DNA from: JAFDVL01 sp043719385
Lineage (GTDB): Bacteria; Acidobacteriota; Blastocatellia; RBC074
Assembly: GCA_043719385.1 (NCBI GenBank)
Contig: JAYSTY010000171.1
Coordinates: forward strand, 1-47,296
DNA: 47,296 bases
Direction: 5' to 3'
A program made the translations under genes and the position numbers. How positions within the stretch are numbered: position 1 is the first letter of the stretch; the number at the start of each line of letters is the position of its first letter. The notes below the pieces were generated by a model. It searched no databases. It was not told the DNA's origin and saw nothing but the letters and a program-made list of their open reading frames with translations. Shown here in pieces: positions 1 through 6,963 of this stretch.

Positions 1-409
1 TCGGCCTATGAATCTTGTCAGACCTTATTCCGTGCCTTGCAAAAGGTCTTGGTCGGAGTTGGCTCTAAATACCAGATTAATTTTGCTTAGGTACTTAGTT
101 GAAGAAGGCACATCTGAATTTCGCGCCACTCTTGTTTACACTGACCCGCCTCATCAGGACGGCGCACTAATGAATAATTTAAACCTCGAAGTCACTGACC
201 CAAAGGGAGCAGCTTACTTTGGAAATGACTTTGCTGGTACGGGTAAAGCTGATGATGTCAACAACGTTGAAGGCGTTATTGCTTTTTCTATTCCAGGAAT
301 ATGGAAAATCAAAGTCATTGCTAAGATAATTGAAGAAGCTCAAGATTTTGCCCTGATGTTGTCTGCAAGCGGCTTAAAGTTACAGGCTACTGATTTACAA
401 TCCAGTTAA
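1..409 (+). pseudogene. C-terminal end of an S8 (subtilisin-like) peptidase, 5' end outside the window, apparent frameshift
   Basis: The last ~100 codons, read in the frame of positions 2-409, encode a beta-sandwich typical of the region after the catalytic domain of S8 peptidases (ATLVYTDPP, then NNLNLEVTDPKG). The same motifs occur in the full S8 peptidase at 19380-23933 of this window (ITLVWTDPRG, NNLDLEVTDPLG). Upstream of about position 88 this frame turns unconvincing (basic and Leu-rich). The frame starting at position 1 instead reads VGVGSKYQINFA and then stops at 88-90, which fits the expected sequence before the sandwich. Moving by one base near 85-91 joins the two halves. I infer a single-base frameshift or a sequencing error. 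The catalytic part, if any, lies outside the window. Confidence 0.5.
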
Positions 410-499
410 GGAACTAATAGCGGATTTTTTACCTTCCTCGTATTTTCTCTCGGTCAAAGTGCGAAAAAATACACATCTAAAATAGCAAATCCTATCTTT

Positions 500-527
500 T
501 TGCTCCTAACTCACTTAGGCATACAAA
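500..527 (+). promoter_or_regulatory. weak candidate promoter for the cbb3 operon
   Basis: TTGCTC at 500-505 and TACAAA at 522-527 are separated by 16 bases and lie 30 bases before the ccoS start. The match to the sigma-70 consensus is only partial. No FNR-type box (TTGAT-N4-ATCAA) is visible in 410-556, so oxygen regulation cannot be read from the sequence. Confidence 0.2.
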
Positions 528-556
528 ATGCAATTTGTGTTGTCGAGAGCATTGCT

Positions 557-751
557 ATGGAAATTTTATTTATTCTCATCGGATTCAGTTTATTAGTGGC
601 ATTATTTTTTTTAGGCTGCTTCTTTTGGGCTGTCAAAACAGGGCAGTACGAAGATCGTTACACGCCTGCTATCCGCATGCTCTTTGAGGAACAACAACCA
701 AAAATTCATTCACCCGCACCACATCAGGAGGAAAAAGTTTATGCAGAGTGA
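557..751 (+). CDS. ccoS: CcoS, cbb3-type cytochrome oxidase assembly protein
   Basis: The product is a 64-residue membrane protein with one N-terminal membrane helix (EILFILIGFSLLVALFFLG) followed by FFWAVKTGQYED, which matches the family signature in which WAV, a short turn and GQ(F/Y)(D/E)D follow the helix. CcoS is needed for cofactor (haem and copper) insertion into cbb3 oxidases. The reading frame is open further upstream, to a TTG at 500, but the ATG at 557 places the helix at the N-terminus as in the family. The last 11 bases overlap the ccoNO start, so translation is probably coupled. Having ccoS first in the operon is unusual compared with proteobacterial ccoNOQP-GHIS order. Confidence 0.85.
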   Translation: MEILFILIGFSLLVALFFLGCFFWAVKTGQYEDRYTPAIRMLFEEQQPKIHSPAPHQEEKVYAE

Positions 752-2879
752 AAACCTGCGCGTCGAAAAATTTGCGTATGACAACAAAATTGTCCGCAAT
801 TTTTCTGTCGCGATGGTCGTCTGGGGAATCGTTGGATTCCTTGTCGGTCTCATCATCGCTATCAAATTGCGCTGGCCTGATTTTTTAGGTTTTATCCCTG
901 TTCTATCGTATGGACGCTTGCGCCCGCTGCACACCAACGCCGTCATCTTTGCCTTCGCAGGCAATGCTATTTTTGTGGGTGTGTATTATTCGCTGCAACG
1001 CTTGTGCAAAGCGCGGATGTTCAGTGACGCGCTCAGCAAAATTCATTTCTGGGGCTGGCAACTGATAATTGTTTCTGCGGCTTTGACGCTGCCGCTCGGC
1101 TTTACTTCCAGCAAAGAATACGCCGAACTGGAATGGCCGATTGATATTGCCATTACGCTGGTCTGGGTCGTGTTCGGCGTCAATATGATGGGGACAATTT
1201 TCAAACGCCGCGAACGGCACATGTACGTCGCCATCTGGTTTTATATTGCGACATTTTTGACGGTCGCTATGCTGCATATCGTCAATTCCTTAGAGCTACC
1301 CGTCAGCTTCATGAAAAGTTATTCGATGTATGCCGGCGTCCAGGATGCGCTGGTGCAATGGTGGTACGGTCACAACGCCGTCGCCTTTTTTCTGACGACG
1401 CCGTTTTTGGGAATCATGTATTACTTCCTGCCCAAAGCCGCCAACCGCCCGGTCTACTCTTATCGCCTTTCCATCATCCATTTTTGGGCGCTGATCTTTT
1501 TGTACATTTGGGCTGGCCCGCATCATTTGCTGTACACATCTTTGCCGGATTGGGCGCAATCGCTTGGTACGGCATTTTCGATCATGCTCATCGCTCCATC
1601 GTGGGGCGGAATGATTAACGGCTTATTCACATTGCGCGGTGCGTGGGACAAAGTGCGCGAAGACCCGGTGCTGAAATTTATGGTGATTGGCATTACAGCG
1701 TATGGGATGGCCACGTTTGAAGGGCCGATGATGTCGCTGAGAAATGTGAATGCGATTACGCATTACACCGATTACACCATCGCGCATGTGCATGTCGGGG
1801 CGCTGGCGTGGAACGGCGGCTTAGCGTTTGCGATGTTGTATTACATCATTCCGCGCATTTATCGCACCGAACTTTTTTCGCGCAAATTAGCCAACGCTCA
1901 TTTCTGGTTCGCTACATTAGGGATTTTATTTTACGTCATTCCGATGTATTTCGCAGGCATTACGCAAAGCCTGATGTGGAAGGAATTCACGCCTGACGGT
2001 GTGTTGCGCTACCCCGTCTTTCTGGAAACGGTAACGCAGATTTTACCGATGTATGCGTTGCGCGTAGTGGGCGGATCGCTGTACATCATCGGCGCGTTGT
2101 TTGCCGCGTGGAATTTATATCAGACCGCAAAATCGGGTGTGTTGGAAGCAAACGAAGCTGCGGAAGCGCCTGCGCTTGAGCCGATGGTAACGACGACAGG
2201 TGATTCATGGCATCGCGCGCTGGAAGGAAAACCATTGCGCTTTGCGGTGCTATCTTTAGTTGCCGTTTTCATTGGTGGCGTCATCGAATTTGTGCCAACC
2301 GCCGTGATCAAATCTAACATTCCGACGATTGCCAGTGTGAAGCCGTATTCACCGCTCGAGGTTGAAGGACGTGACATTTACATTGCCGAAGGTTGCAACA
2401 ATTGTCATTCGCAAATGATTCGTCCGTTTCGTTCGGAAACTGAACGGTACGGCGAATATTCCAAGGTCGGCGAATTTGTTTACGATCATCCATTTTTGTG
2501 GGGATCAAAACGCACCGGGCCGGATTTGCATCGGATCGGCGGCAAATATCCTGATTCGTGGCATTACCTGCACATGCGCGATCCGCGCTCGACTTCGCCG
2601 GGTTCGATTATGCCTGCGTACACGTGGATGTATGACACCAAAACTGATTACAGCCACACGGAAGGTAAGATCATGACGCTGCGAAAACTGGGCGTTCCTT
2701 ATCCCGCAGGCTATGAATTAAAAGCGCTGGACGACGCCAAAGCACAAGCCGCAAAAATCACCGCGAATCTTGTGCAGAGCGGCGAAAAGGTTGACCCTGA
2801 TGCGGAAATCATCGCGCTGATTGCTTATATGCAACGGCTCGGCACGGACATTAAGGCGCAGGAAATTGTGAAGAAATAA
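741..2879 (+). CDS. ccoNO: Fused cbb3 cytochrome c oxidase subunits I and II (CcoN-CcoO)
   Basis: The 712-residue product joins two normally separate subunits. Residues ~1-485 are CcoN, the haem-copper catalytic subunit. PLHTN at ~62-66 carries a low-spin haem ligand. GHNAVAFF, a Gly-Pro-His-His (AGPHHLLY) and HVHVGAL carry the copper and haem histidines. Residues ~495-712 are CcoO: one membrane anchor, then CNNCH (C552 to H556) binding one haem c, followed by QMIRPFRSE, GPDL, and PGSIMPAY with the axial Met. It reduces O2 to water at the cytoplasmic membrane, taking electrons from CcoP. The ATG at 741 is chosen because AGGAGG sits at 726-731. NO fusions are known in some Bacteroidota and Acidobacteriota. 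No stop or frameshift interrupts the junction. Confidence 0.93.
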   Translation: MQSENLRVEKFAYDNKIVRNFSVAMVVWGIVGFLVGLIIAIKLRWPDFLGFIPVLSYGRLRPLHTNAVIFAFAGNAIFVGVYYSLQRLCKARMFSDALSKIHFWGWQLIIVSAALTLPLGFTSSKEYAELEWPIDIAITLVWVVFGVNMMGTIFKRRERHMYVAIWFYIATFLTVAMLHIVNSLELPVSFMKSYSMYAGVQDALVQWWYGHNAVAFFLTTPFLGIMYYFLPKAANRPVYSYRLSIIHFWALIFLYIWAGPHHLLYTSLPDWAQSLGTAFSIMLIAPSWGGMINGLFTLRGAWDKVREDPVLKFMVIGITAYGMATFEGPMMSLRNVNAITHYTDYTIAHVHVGALAWNGGLAFAMLYYIIPRIYRTELFSRKLANAHFWFATLGILFYVIPMYFAGITQSLMWKEFTPDGVLRYPVFLETVTQILPMYALRVVGGSLYIIGALFAAWNLYQTAKSGVLEANEAAEAPALEPMVTTTGDSWHRALEGKPLRFAVLSLVAVFIGGVIEFVPTAVIKSNIPTIASVKPYSPLEVEGRDIYIAEGCNNCHSQMIRPFRSETERYGEYSKVGEFVYDHPFLWGSKRTGPDLHRIGGKYPDSWHYLHMRDPRSTSPGSIMPAYTWMYDTKTDYSHTEGKIMTLRKLGVPYPAGYELKALDDAKAQAAKITANLVQSGEKVDPDAEIIALIAYMQRLGTDIKAQEIVKK

Positions 2880-2895
2880 ACTCTCAGGGAGCGCC

Positions 2896-3049
2896 CCAGG
2901 TACGCAGGCATCCTGCCTGCTCAGCGGCGAACGCAGCAACGCCGCTGAGGTTAACGAAGGGAATGATTATCGGCGCAAGCAATCTCTCCCGCGAGAATAA
3001 CAGCGACACTTCGTGCGCTGGACGCAGGCAGGACGTCCGCGTACCCAGG
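2896..3049. repeat. Nested inverted-repeat element (REP/MITE-like) between ccoNO and ccoQ
   Basis: This 154-base element fills nearly the whole ccoNO-ccoQ spacer. Its outer arms are ~26 bases and imperfect: the left arm runs from 2896 to 2920 and includes GGTACGCAGGCATCCTG, and the right arm at 3024-3049 gives GGGTACGCGGACGTCCTG when complemented. Inside are two perfect hairpins, GCAGGCA-TCC-TGCCTGC (2904-2920) and TCAGCGGCG/CGCCGCTGA (2921-2929 with 2940-2948). A related sequence lies in frame in the kinase gene at 11539-11577. I see no ORF in it. It could modulate expression of ccoQP relative to ccoNO through RNA structure. Confidence 0.65.
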
Positions 3050-3065
3050 TTGAAAGGAATCATTT

Positions 3066-3257
3066 ATGTATAAAAACGTCTTACAAACAATTGCGGGCAT
3101 CGGCATTTTTCCACTTATTTCGATGTTCATCTTTATGGCAGTTTTTCTGGCTGCCGTGATTTGGTTTTTTCGCGCCGATAAAAATTATTTACAACACATG
3201 GCGCAATTACCACTGGAAAAAAATCGGCAACGAAATAGCCACGACGAGGAGGCATAG
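3066..3257 (+). CDS. ccoQ: CcoQ/FixQ-like small cbb3 oxidase subunit
   Basis: The product has 63 residues: a single membrane helix at ~13-36 (FPLISMFIFMAVFLAAVIW) followed by FFRADKNYLQHM and a charged tail. Position (between ccoNO and ccoP), size and topology fit CcoQ, which stabilises the assembled oxidase, although this family is poorly conserved in sequence. GAAAGGA at 3052-3058 precedes the ATG. The gene ends two bases before ccoP and the ccoP ribosome-binding site lies inside its last codons. Confidence 0.75.
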   Translation: MYKNVLQTIAGIGIFPLISMFIFMAVFLAAVIWFFRADKNYLQHMAQLPLEKNRQRNSHDEEA

Positions 3258-3259
3258 CA

Positions 3260-3964
3260 ATGGCTGAAAAAGATATTTTGACTGGACAGGACAAAGACAC
3301 TTTGATCCAGGGTCACGACGCCGATGGCATTACGGAATTTGATAACGACATGCCTTTATGGTGGTTGTTTGGCTTTATTTTTACAGTAGTTTTCGCCTTC
3401 GGCTATCTGGTGAATTATCACCTGGCCGAAGGGCTTTCAACCAAAGCTGAATACGAAGCTGAGGTCACAGAATTCAAAAAATCACAGGAACCGCCCGATA
3501 CACAACAAGCTAAAGTTGAGTTACTCGCTTTGACAGATACCGCTTCCCTGGATGCGGGCAGGACGATTTTCAATGGGCAGGCGAATATGTGTTACACGTG
3601 TCATCGCAATGACCTCGGTGGCATGGTCGGCCCTAATCTCACGGACGAATACTGGATTCACGGCGGCGACTTCAAAGCCATCATGAACAGCATCAAAACG
3701 GGCTTTCCCGAAAAAGGCATGCAACCGTTTGGCAGCGGCGCAAAATTATCTGACCGACAAGCCCAGCAAATCGCCAGCTTTATTATTTCGATGAAAGATT
3801 CCCATCCTGACAATCCCAAAGTCATTGATCCAGCGCGCGAAATTAAATGGGAAGAAAAACATGGCGAGGAAATCGAAGCGCACAAGAAAAATTTAAAAGG
3901 TGAGAAGCATGCAAAAGAAGAAAAGCACGCGAAGCCTGTAAAAGCAGGAGAAAAGAAAGACTGA
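3260..3964 (+). CDS. ccoP: CcoP-like membrane cytochrome c subunit of cbb3 oxidase, one haem site
   Basis: The product has 234 residues. The N-terminal FDNDMPLWW and membrane helix (~30-55) are the hallmark of the CcoP N-terminal domain. A cytochrome c domain follows with CYTCH (C111-H115), GPNLTDEYW, and a candidate axial Met at ~154 in KGMQPFG. Known proteobacterial CcoP carries two CXXCH haem sites; only one is present here, and there is no second or degenerate CXXCH in the rest of the protein. The C-terminal ~35 residues are Lys, Glu and His rich (repeats of EKHAKEE type). It should accept electrons from a soluble or membrane cytochrome and pass them to the CcoO part. The start follows an AGGAGG at 3247-3252. 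Confidence 0.88.
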   Translation: MAEKDILTGQDKDTLIQGHDADGITEFDNDMPLWWLFGFIFTVVFAFGYLVNYHLAEGLSTKAEYEAEVTEFKKSQEPPDTQQAKVELLALTDTASLDAGRTIFNGQANMCYTCHRNDLGGMVGPNLTDEYWIHGGDFKAIMNSIKTGFPEKGMQPFGSGAKLSDRQAQQIASFIISMKDSHPDNPKVIDPAREIKWEEKHGEEIEAHKKNLKGEKHAKEEKHAKPVKAGEKKD

Positions 3965-3974
3965 GCCACTCATT

Positions 3975-5405
3975 ATGTCAATTATCCAGGCTCCCCAAAA
4001 TACGCCGGACAGTTTTCGGAATCAGGTTTCATCAATTGGTGCGGCAGGCACACGCAATTGGATTTATCCGAAAAAACCGCACGGGAAATTTTACAATGCC
4101 CGCACCATCGTTAGCTGGCTTTTGTTCGCGTTCTTATTTGGCGCTCCTTTCATCAAAATCAACGGGCATCCGCTCATGCTTTTCAACATCATTGAGCGCA
4201 AATTTGTTTTCTTCGGGGTGGTATTTTTCCCGCAGGATTTTTATCTGGTCGTGCTGGGAACGCTGACTGTGCTGGTTTCGATTTTTTTGTTCACCGCTGT
4301 GTTTGGCAGAATCTGGTGCGGCTGGCTTTGTCCACAAACCCTGTTTCTGGAAATGATGTTTCGTAAGATCGAATATTTCATCGAAGGTGACGCCCCCAAA
4401 GCTAAACGAGATGCTGCCGCGCCAATGACTCCGGTCAAGCTGGCGAAAAAAATTATCAAGCAGGTAATTTTTCTGATGTTGTCATTTTTCATCGCCAACA
4501 TGTTTTTGTCATACATCATCGGCCTTGATGCGCTGAAAAAAATTGTCACTGATCCGCTGTCGCAACATCTGGCTGGTTTATTTGCGATCCTGATTTTCAG
4601 CTTTTTATTTTACGGTGTGTTTGCGTGGTTTCGAGAACAGGCCTGCATCGTTGTCTGCCCTTATGGTCGTTATCAATCGGCGCTCGTGGACGCGAACACG
4701 ATTGTTGTGACTTACGATTTCAAGCGCGGCGAACCACGCAGCAAGCTCGTCAAAATTGACTCTAAACGCGTTGCGGCTGAACCGCTGCCGGGTGATTGTG
4801 TGGCTTGCAATCAATGTGTCGAAGTCTGCCCCACGGGCATTGATATTCGCAACGGGATTCAGCTTGAATGTGTAAATTGTACGGCGTGTATTGATGCGTG
4901 CAATGTGGTGATGGACAAAATCAAAAAGCCGCGCGGACTGATTCGCTACACCTCATTTAATGCTGTGGGCGCAGGAAAATTTAACTGGCTCACGCTGCGT
5001 GTCCTCGGCTATGCAGGCGCGTGGGTGCTGATCAGCTCGCTCTTTCTGTTCTTCTTCATCCGCCGCCCGATGACCGAAGTCTTGATTTTGCGACAGCCGG
5101 GAACATTAGCCGGGAAACAAGCCAACGGCGACACCGTAAATTTTTATCTGCTGCAAATCGTCAATAAACACGATTATGCCGTGCCTGTCGAGGTGAAATT
5201 ACTGGCTCCTGAAAAAGGGACGCTCACGATGATCGGCGAAATTTCCAGCGTGCCGGGCATTTCAGAAAAGAGCAGTCGCTTTATTTTAGCGTTGTCCAAA
5301 GAACAAATTTCTGCCCGCGAGATGAACGTCAAATTCGGCGTGTTTTCCAATGGCAAACTGCTGACGGAATTGAACACAAGTTTTCTGACTACGACCTTGA
5401 ATTAG
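3975..5405 (+). CDS. ccoG: CcoG (RdxA/FixG), polyferredoxin-type cbb3 oxidase accessory protein
   Basis: The product has 476 residues. An N-terminal membrane region of about four helices contains GRIWCGWLCPQT and REQACIVVCPYGR, both typical of CcoG. Two ferredoxin-like [4Fe-4S] motifs, CVACNQCVEVCP and CVNCTACIDAC, lie at about residues 275-312. After a fifth membrane helix (~345-365), a C-terminal Ig-like domain (~375-476) is predicted to face the periplasm. Family knowledge: CcoG acts as a cupric reductase supplying Cu(I) for the oxidase. It lies 10 bases after ccoP and 7 bases before ccoH, clearly in the same transcript. Confidence 0.92.
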   Translation: MSIIQAPQNTPDSFRNQVSSIGAAGTRNWIYPKKPHGKFYNARTIVSWLLFAFLFGAPFIKINGHPLMLFNIIERKFVFFGVVFFPQDFYLVVLGTLTVLVSIFLFTAVFGRIWCGWLCPQTLFLEMMFRKIEYFIEGDAPKAKRDAAAPMTPVKLAKKIIKQVIFLMLSFFIANMFLSYIIGLDALKKIVTDPLSQHLAGLFAILIFSFLFYGVFAWFREQACIVVCPYGRYQSALVDANTIVVTYDFKRGEPRSKLVKIDSKRVAAEPLPGDCVACNQCVEVCPTGIDIRNGIQLECVNCTACIDACNVVMDKIKKPRGLIRYTSFNAVGAGKFNWLTLRVLGYAGAWVLISSLFLFFFIRRPMTEVLILRQPGTLAGKQANGDTVNFYLLQIVNKHDYAVPVEVKLLAPEKGTLTMIGEISSVPGISEKSSRFILALSKEQISAREMNVKFGVFSNGKLLTELNTSFLTTTLN

Positions 5406-5412
5406 GAAAATT

Positions 5413-5922
5413 ATGTTAACGAAAACTCCCTCAAATAATTTGTCATTTATGCCAACTCAGAACAAACCTGAAGCAGTAAAAAAATCATTGTGGGGTTATG
5501 GTATTGCGATTGTGTATACGATTTTTGCGTTGGGAACGTTAGGCGTCGTGGCATTCACCATGCGTCAGAAAATCGAACTGGTAGCGACCGATTATTACGC
5601 CAGCGAAATGGTATACGAACAGCAAATCAAGCGGGTGCGACAGGCCAGGGATTTGACCATTCCGGTCATTTGTCACGTCACGGACGACAGCAAATTTATT
5701 CAAATTCAATTTCCTGCGGAGCTGCAACCCGTGCGCGGAAACATCACGTTGTATCGGCCTGCGGACTCTTCGCTTGATGTAAAAATTGCGGCGCAGCCTG
5801 ATAAACAGGGCGTGCAATTAATTCCGACGGCAAAATTAGCGCACGGTAACTGGCATGTAAAAATTACCTGGACAGCGGAAGGGCGCGAGTTTTACAACGA
5901 ATTTCCGCTCAACGTGCCGTAA
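5413..5922 (+). CDS. ccoH: CcoH (FixH)-family cbb3 oxidase assembly protein
   Basis: The product has 169 residues with one N-terminal membrane helix (~30-50, YGIAIVYTIFALGTLGVV) and a beta-rich extracytoplasmic domain. DYYASEMVYEQQI directly after the helix is the family's most recognisable stretch. CcoH associates with assembling CcoN/CcoP. The ATG at 5413 follows TTAGGA at 5403-5408; a later in-frame ATG at 5449 would also keep the helix, so the exact start is uncertain. Only two bases separate it from the next gene. Confidence 0.8.
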   Translation: MLTKTPSNNLSFMPTQNKPEAVKKSLWGYGIAIVYTIFALGTLGVVAFTMRQKIELVATDYYASEMVYEQQIKRVRQARDLTIPVICHVTDDSKFIQIQFPAELQPVRGNITLYRPADSSLDVKIAAQPDKQGVQLIPTAKLAHGNWHVKITWTAEGREFYNEFPLNVP

Positions 5923-5924
5923 GT

Positions 5925-6650
5925 ATGAACAACTTCATTTGGGTAGCATTAGGATTAGGATTTCTCGGTTCGTTGCATTGCGTCGGCATGTGCGGGCCGC
6001 TCGTGCTGGCGTTGCCGCAACCGCAGGGTGAGTACGGACGGTGGGCACTGCTCGTAAGCGGACGCGTGCTTTACAACATCGGGCGTGCGTTGATGTATGC
6101 GCTGCTTGGCCTGGGCGCAGGCTTAATCGGCGGGGCTGCGCGATTTTCAGGTTTACAGCAAGCCGTTTCAATTATTTCAGGCGTGCTAATTTTACTCTGG
6201 CTGGGGATGCCAAAAAAATTAGCCAGCAAAGCTTCGCTTGCGACAGGAGCGGCGCAATTCATCAATACATTGCAAAGGTTGTTAGCGCCTGTCCTGCGCA
6301 CACATTTTTTGTCCTCACAATTCGGGCTGGGAGTTTTAAATGGCTTGTTGCCGTGCGGGCTGGTGTTTGTAGCCCTGGCGGGAGCTTTGGCACAATCGAG
6401 TGTCCTGGCCAGCGCCGGATTTATGGCGTTGTTTGGTCTGGGGACATTTCCGGCGATGCTGTTTTTTTCAATCCTCACAGGCAAGCTAAAAAATAATTTC
6501 AGTTCATCGGTGCGCCGTCTTTTATCGCCTGGTTTGATCGTCGTCGCCATCCTCTTAATTTTGCGCGGACTCGCGCTGAACATTCCTTACGTTAGCCCGC
6601 TGTCGAACGCACAATCTTCTGCCTCAGGATCACATCAAACCTGTCATTAG
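5925..6650 (+). CDS. TauE/SafE (UreH-like) family membrane protein linked to cbb3 oxidase
   Basis: The product has 241 residues and six or so membrane helices. The signature LGSLHCVGMCGP at about residues 14-25 and LNGLLPCGLVFVAL in the middle identify the TauE/SafE or DsbD_2-like family commonly found at the end of cbb3 clusters. Its paired Cys and His suggest metal (copper) or thiol handling, but transport substrate cannot be read from the sequence. In classical clusters this place is taken by the copper ATPase CcoI and CcoS; no CcoI is encoded in the window. The gene follows ccoH by two bases. The tail after the last helix is Ser-rich. Confidence 0.75.
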   Translation: MNNFIWVALGLGFLGSLHCVGMCGPLVLALPQPQGEYGRWALLVSGRVLYNIGRALMYALLGLGAGLIGGAARFSGLQQAVSIISGVLILLWLGMPKKLASKASLATGAAQFINTLQRLLAPVLRTHFLSSQFGLGVLNGLLPCGLVFVALAGALAQSSVLASAGFMALFGLGTFPAMLFFSILTGKLKNNFSSSVRRLLSPGLIVVAILLILRGLALNIPYVSPLSNAQSSASGSHQTCH

Positions 6651-6963
6651 TTTCATCCTCAGACGGCACGCACGATTGTCGCGTCAGTGGCAGCAGGTTC
6701 GCCCAAAATTTTCTGACCAATAACAGGAAGCGTGGCTTGCCTTCAATGCGTGGCAATAGTAGCATTCGCCTCATCACAGAATAAACACCTGAAAATTAAG
6801 TTGAAGTTAAGAAGTCAATAACACGGATTTAGCACTAGCAAATTAAGTTGAAGGTAAATATTTAATGACCAATTGTTTGACTCGGCGCAGGTAATTGCAG
6901 CCCGCAGCCAGACGTAGTGCAAGGTTGGTCTAATTCAATGATAAACAGTTGGAAGGAACCTTT
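6651..6963. promoter_or_regulatory. Spacer with a 14-base direct repeat and a partial palindrome upstream of a TonB receptor
   Basis: There is no credible gene in this 313-base spacer. The sequence AAATTAAGTTGAAG occurs twice, at 6793-6806 and 6840-6853, 47 bases apart. The second copy runs into GGTAAATATTTAATGACC (6853-6870), which resembles the perfect palindrome GGTAAATATTTACC at 29329-29342. ACACCTGAAAA at 6785-6795 also recurs in opposite orientation near 46940-46950. These may be regulator sites or repeat remnants. I see no clear -35/-10 pair. Confidence 0.3.

Noticed and set aside
410..556. FNR/ANR box upstream of the cbb3 operon
   Set aside because: No TTGAT-N4-ATCAA or close variant can be read in the region.
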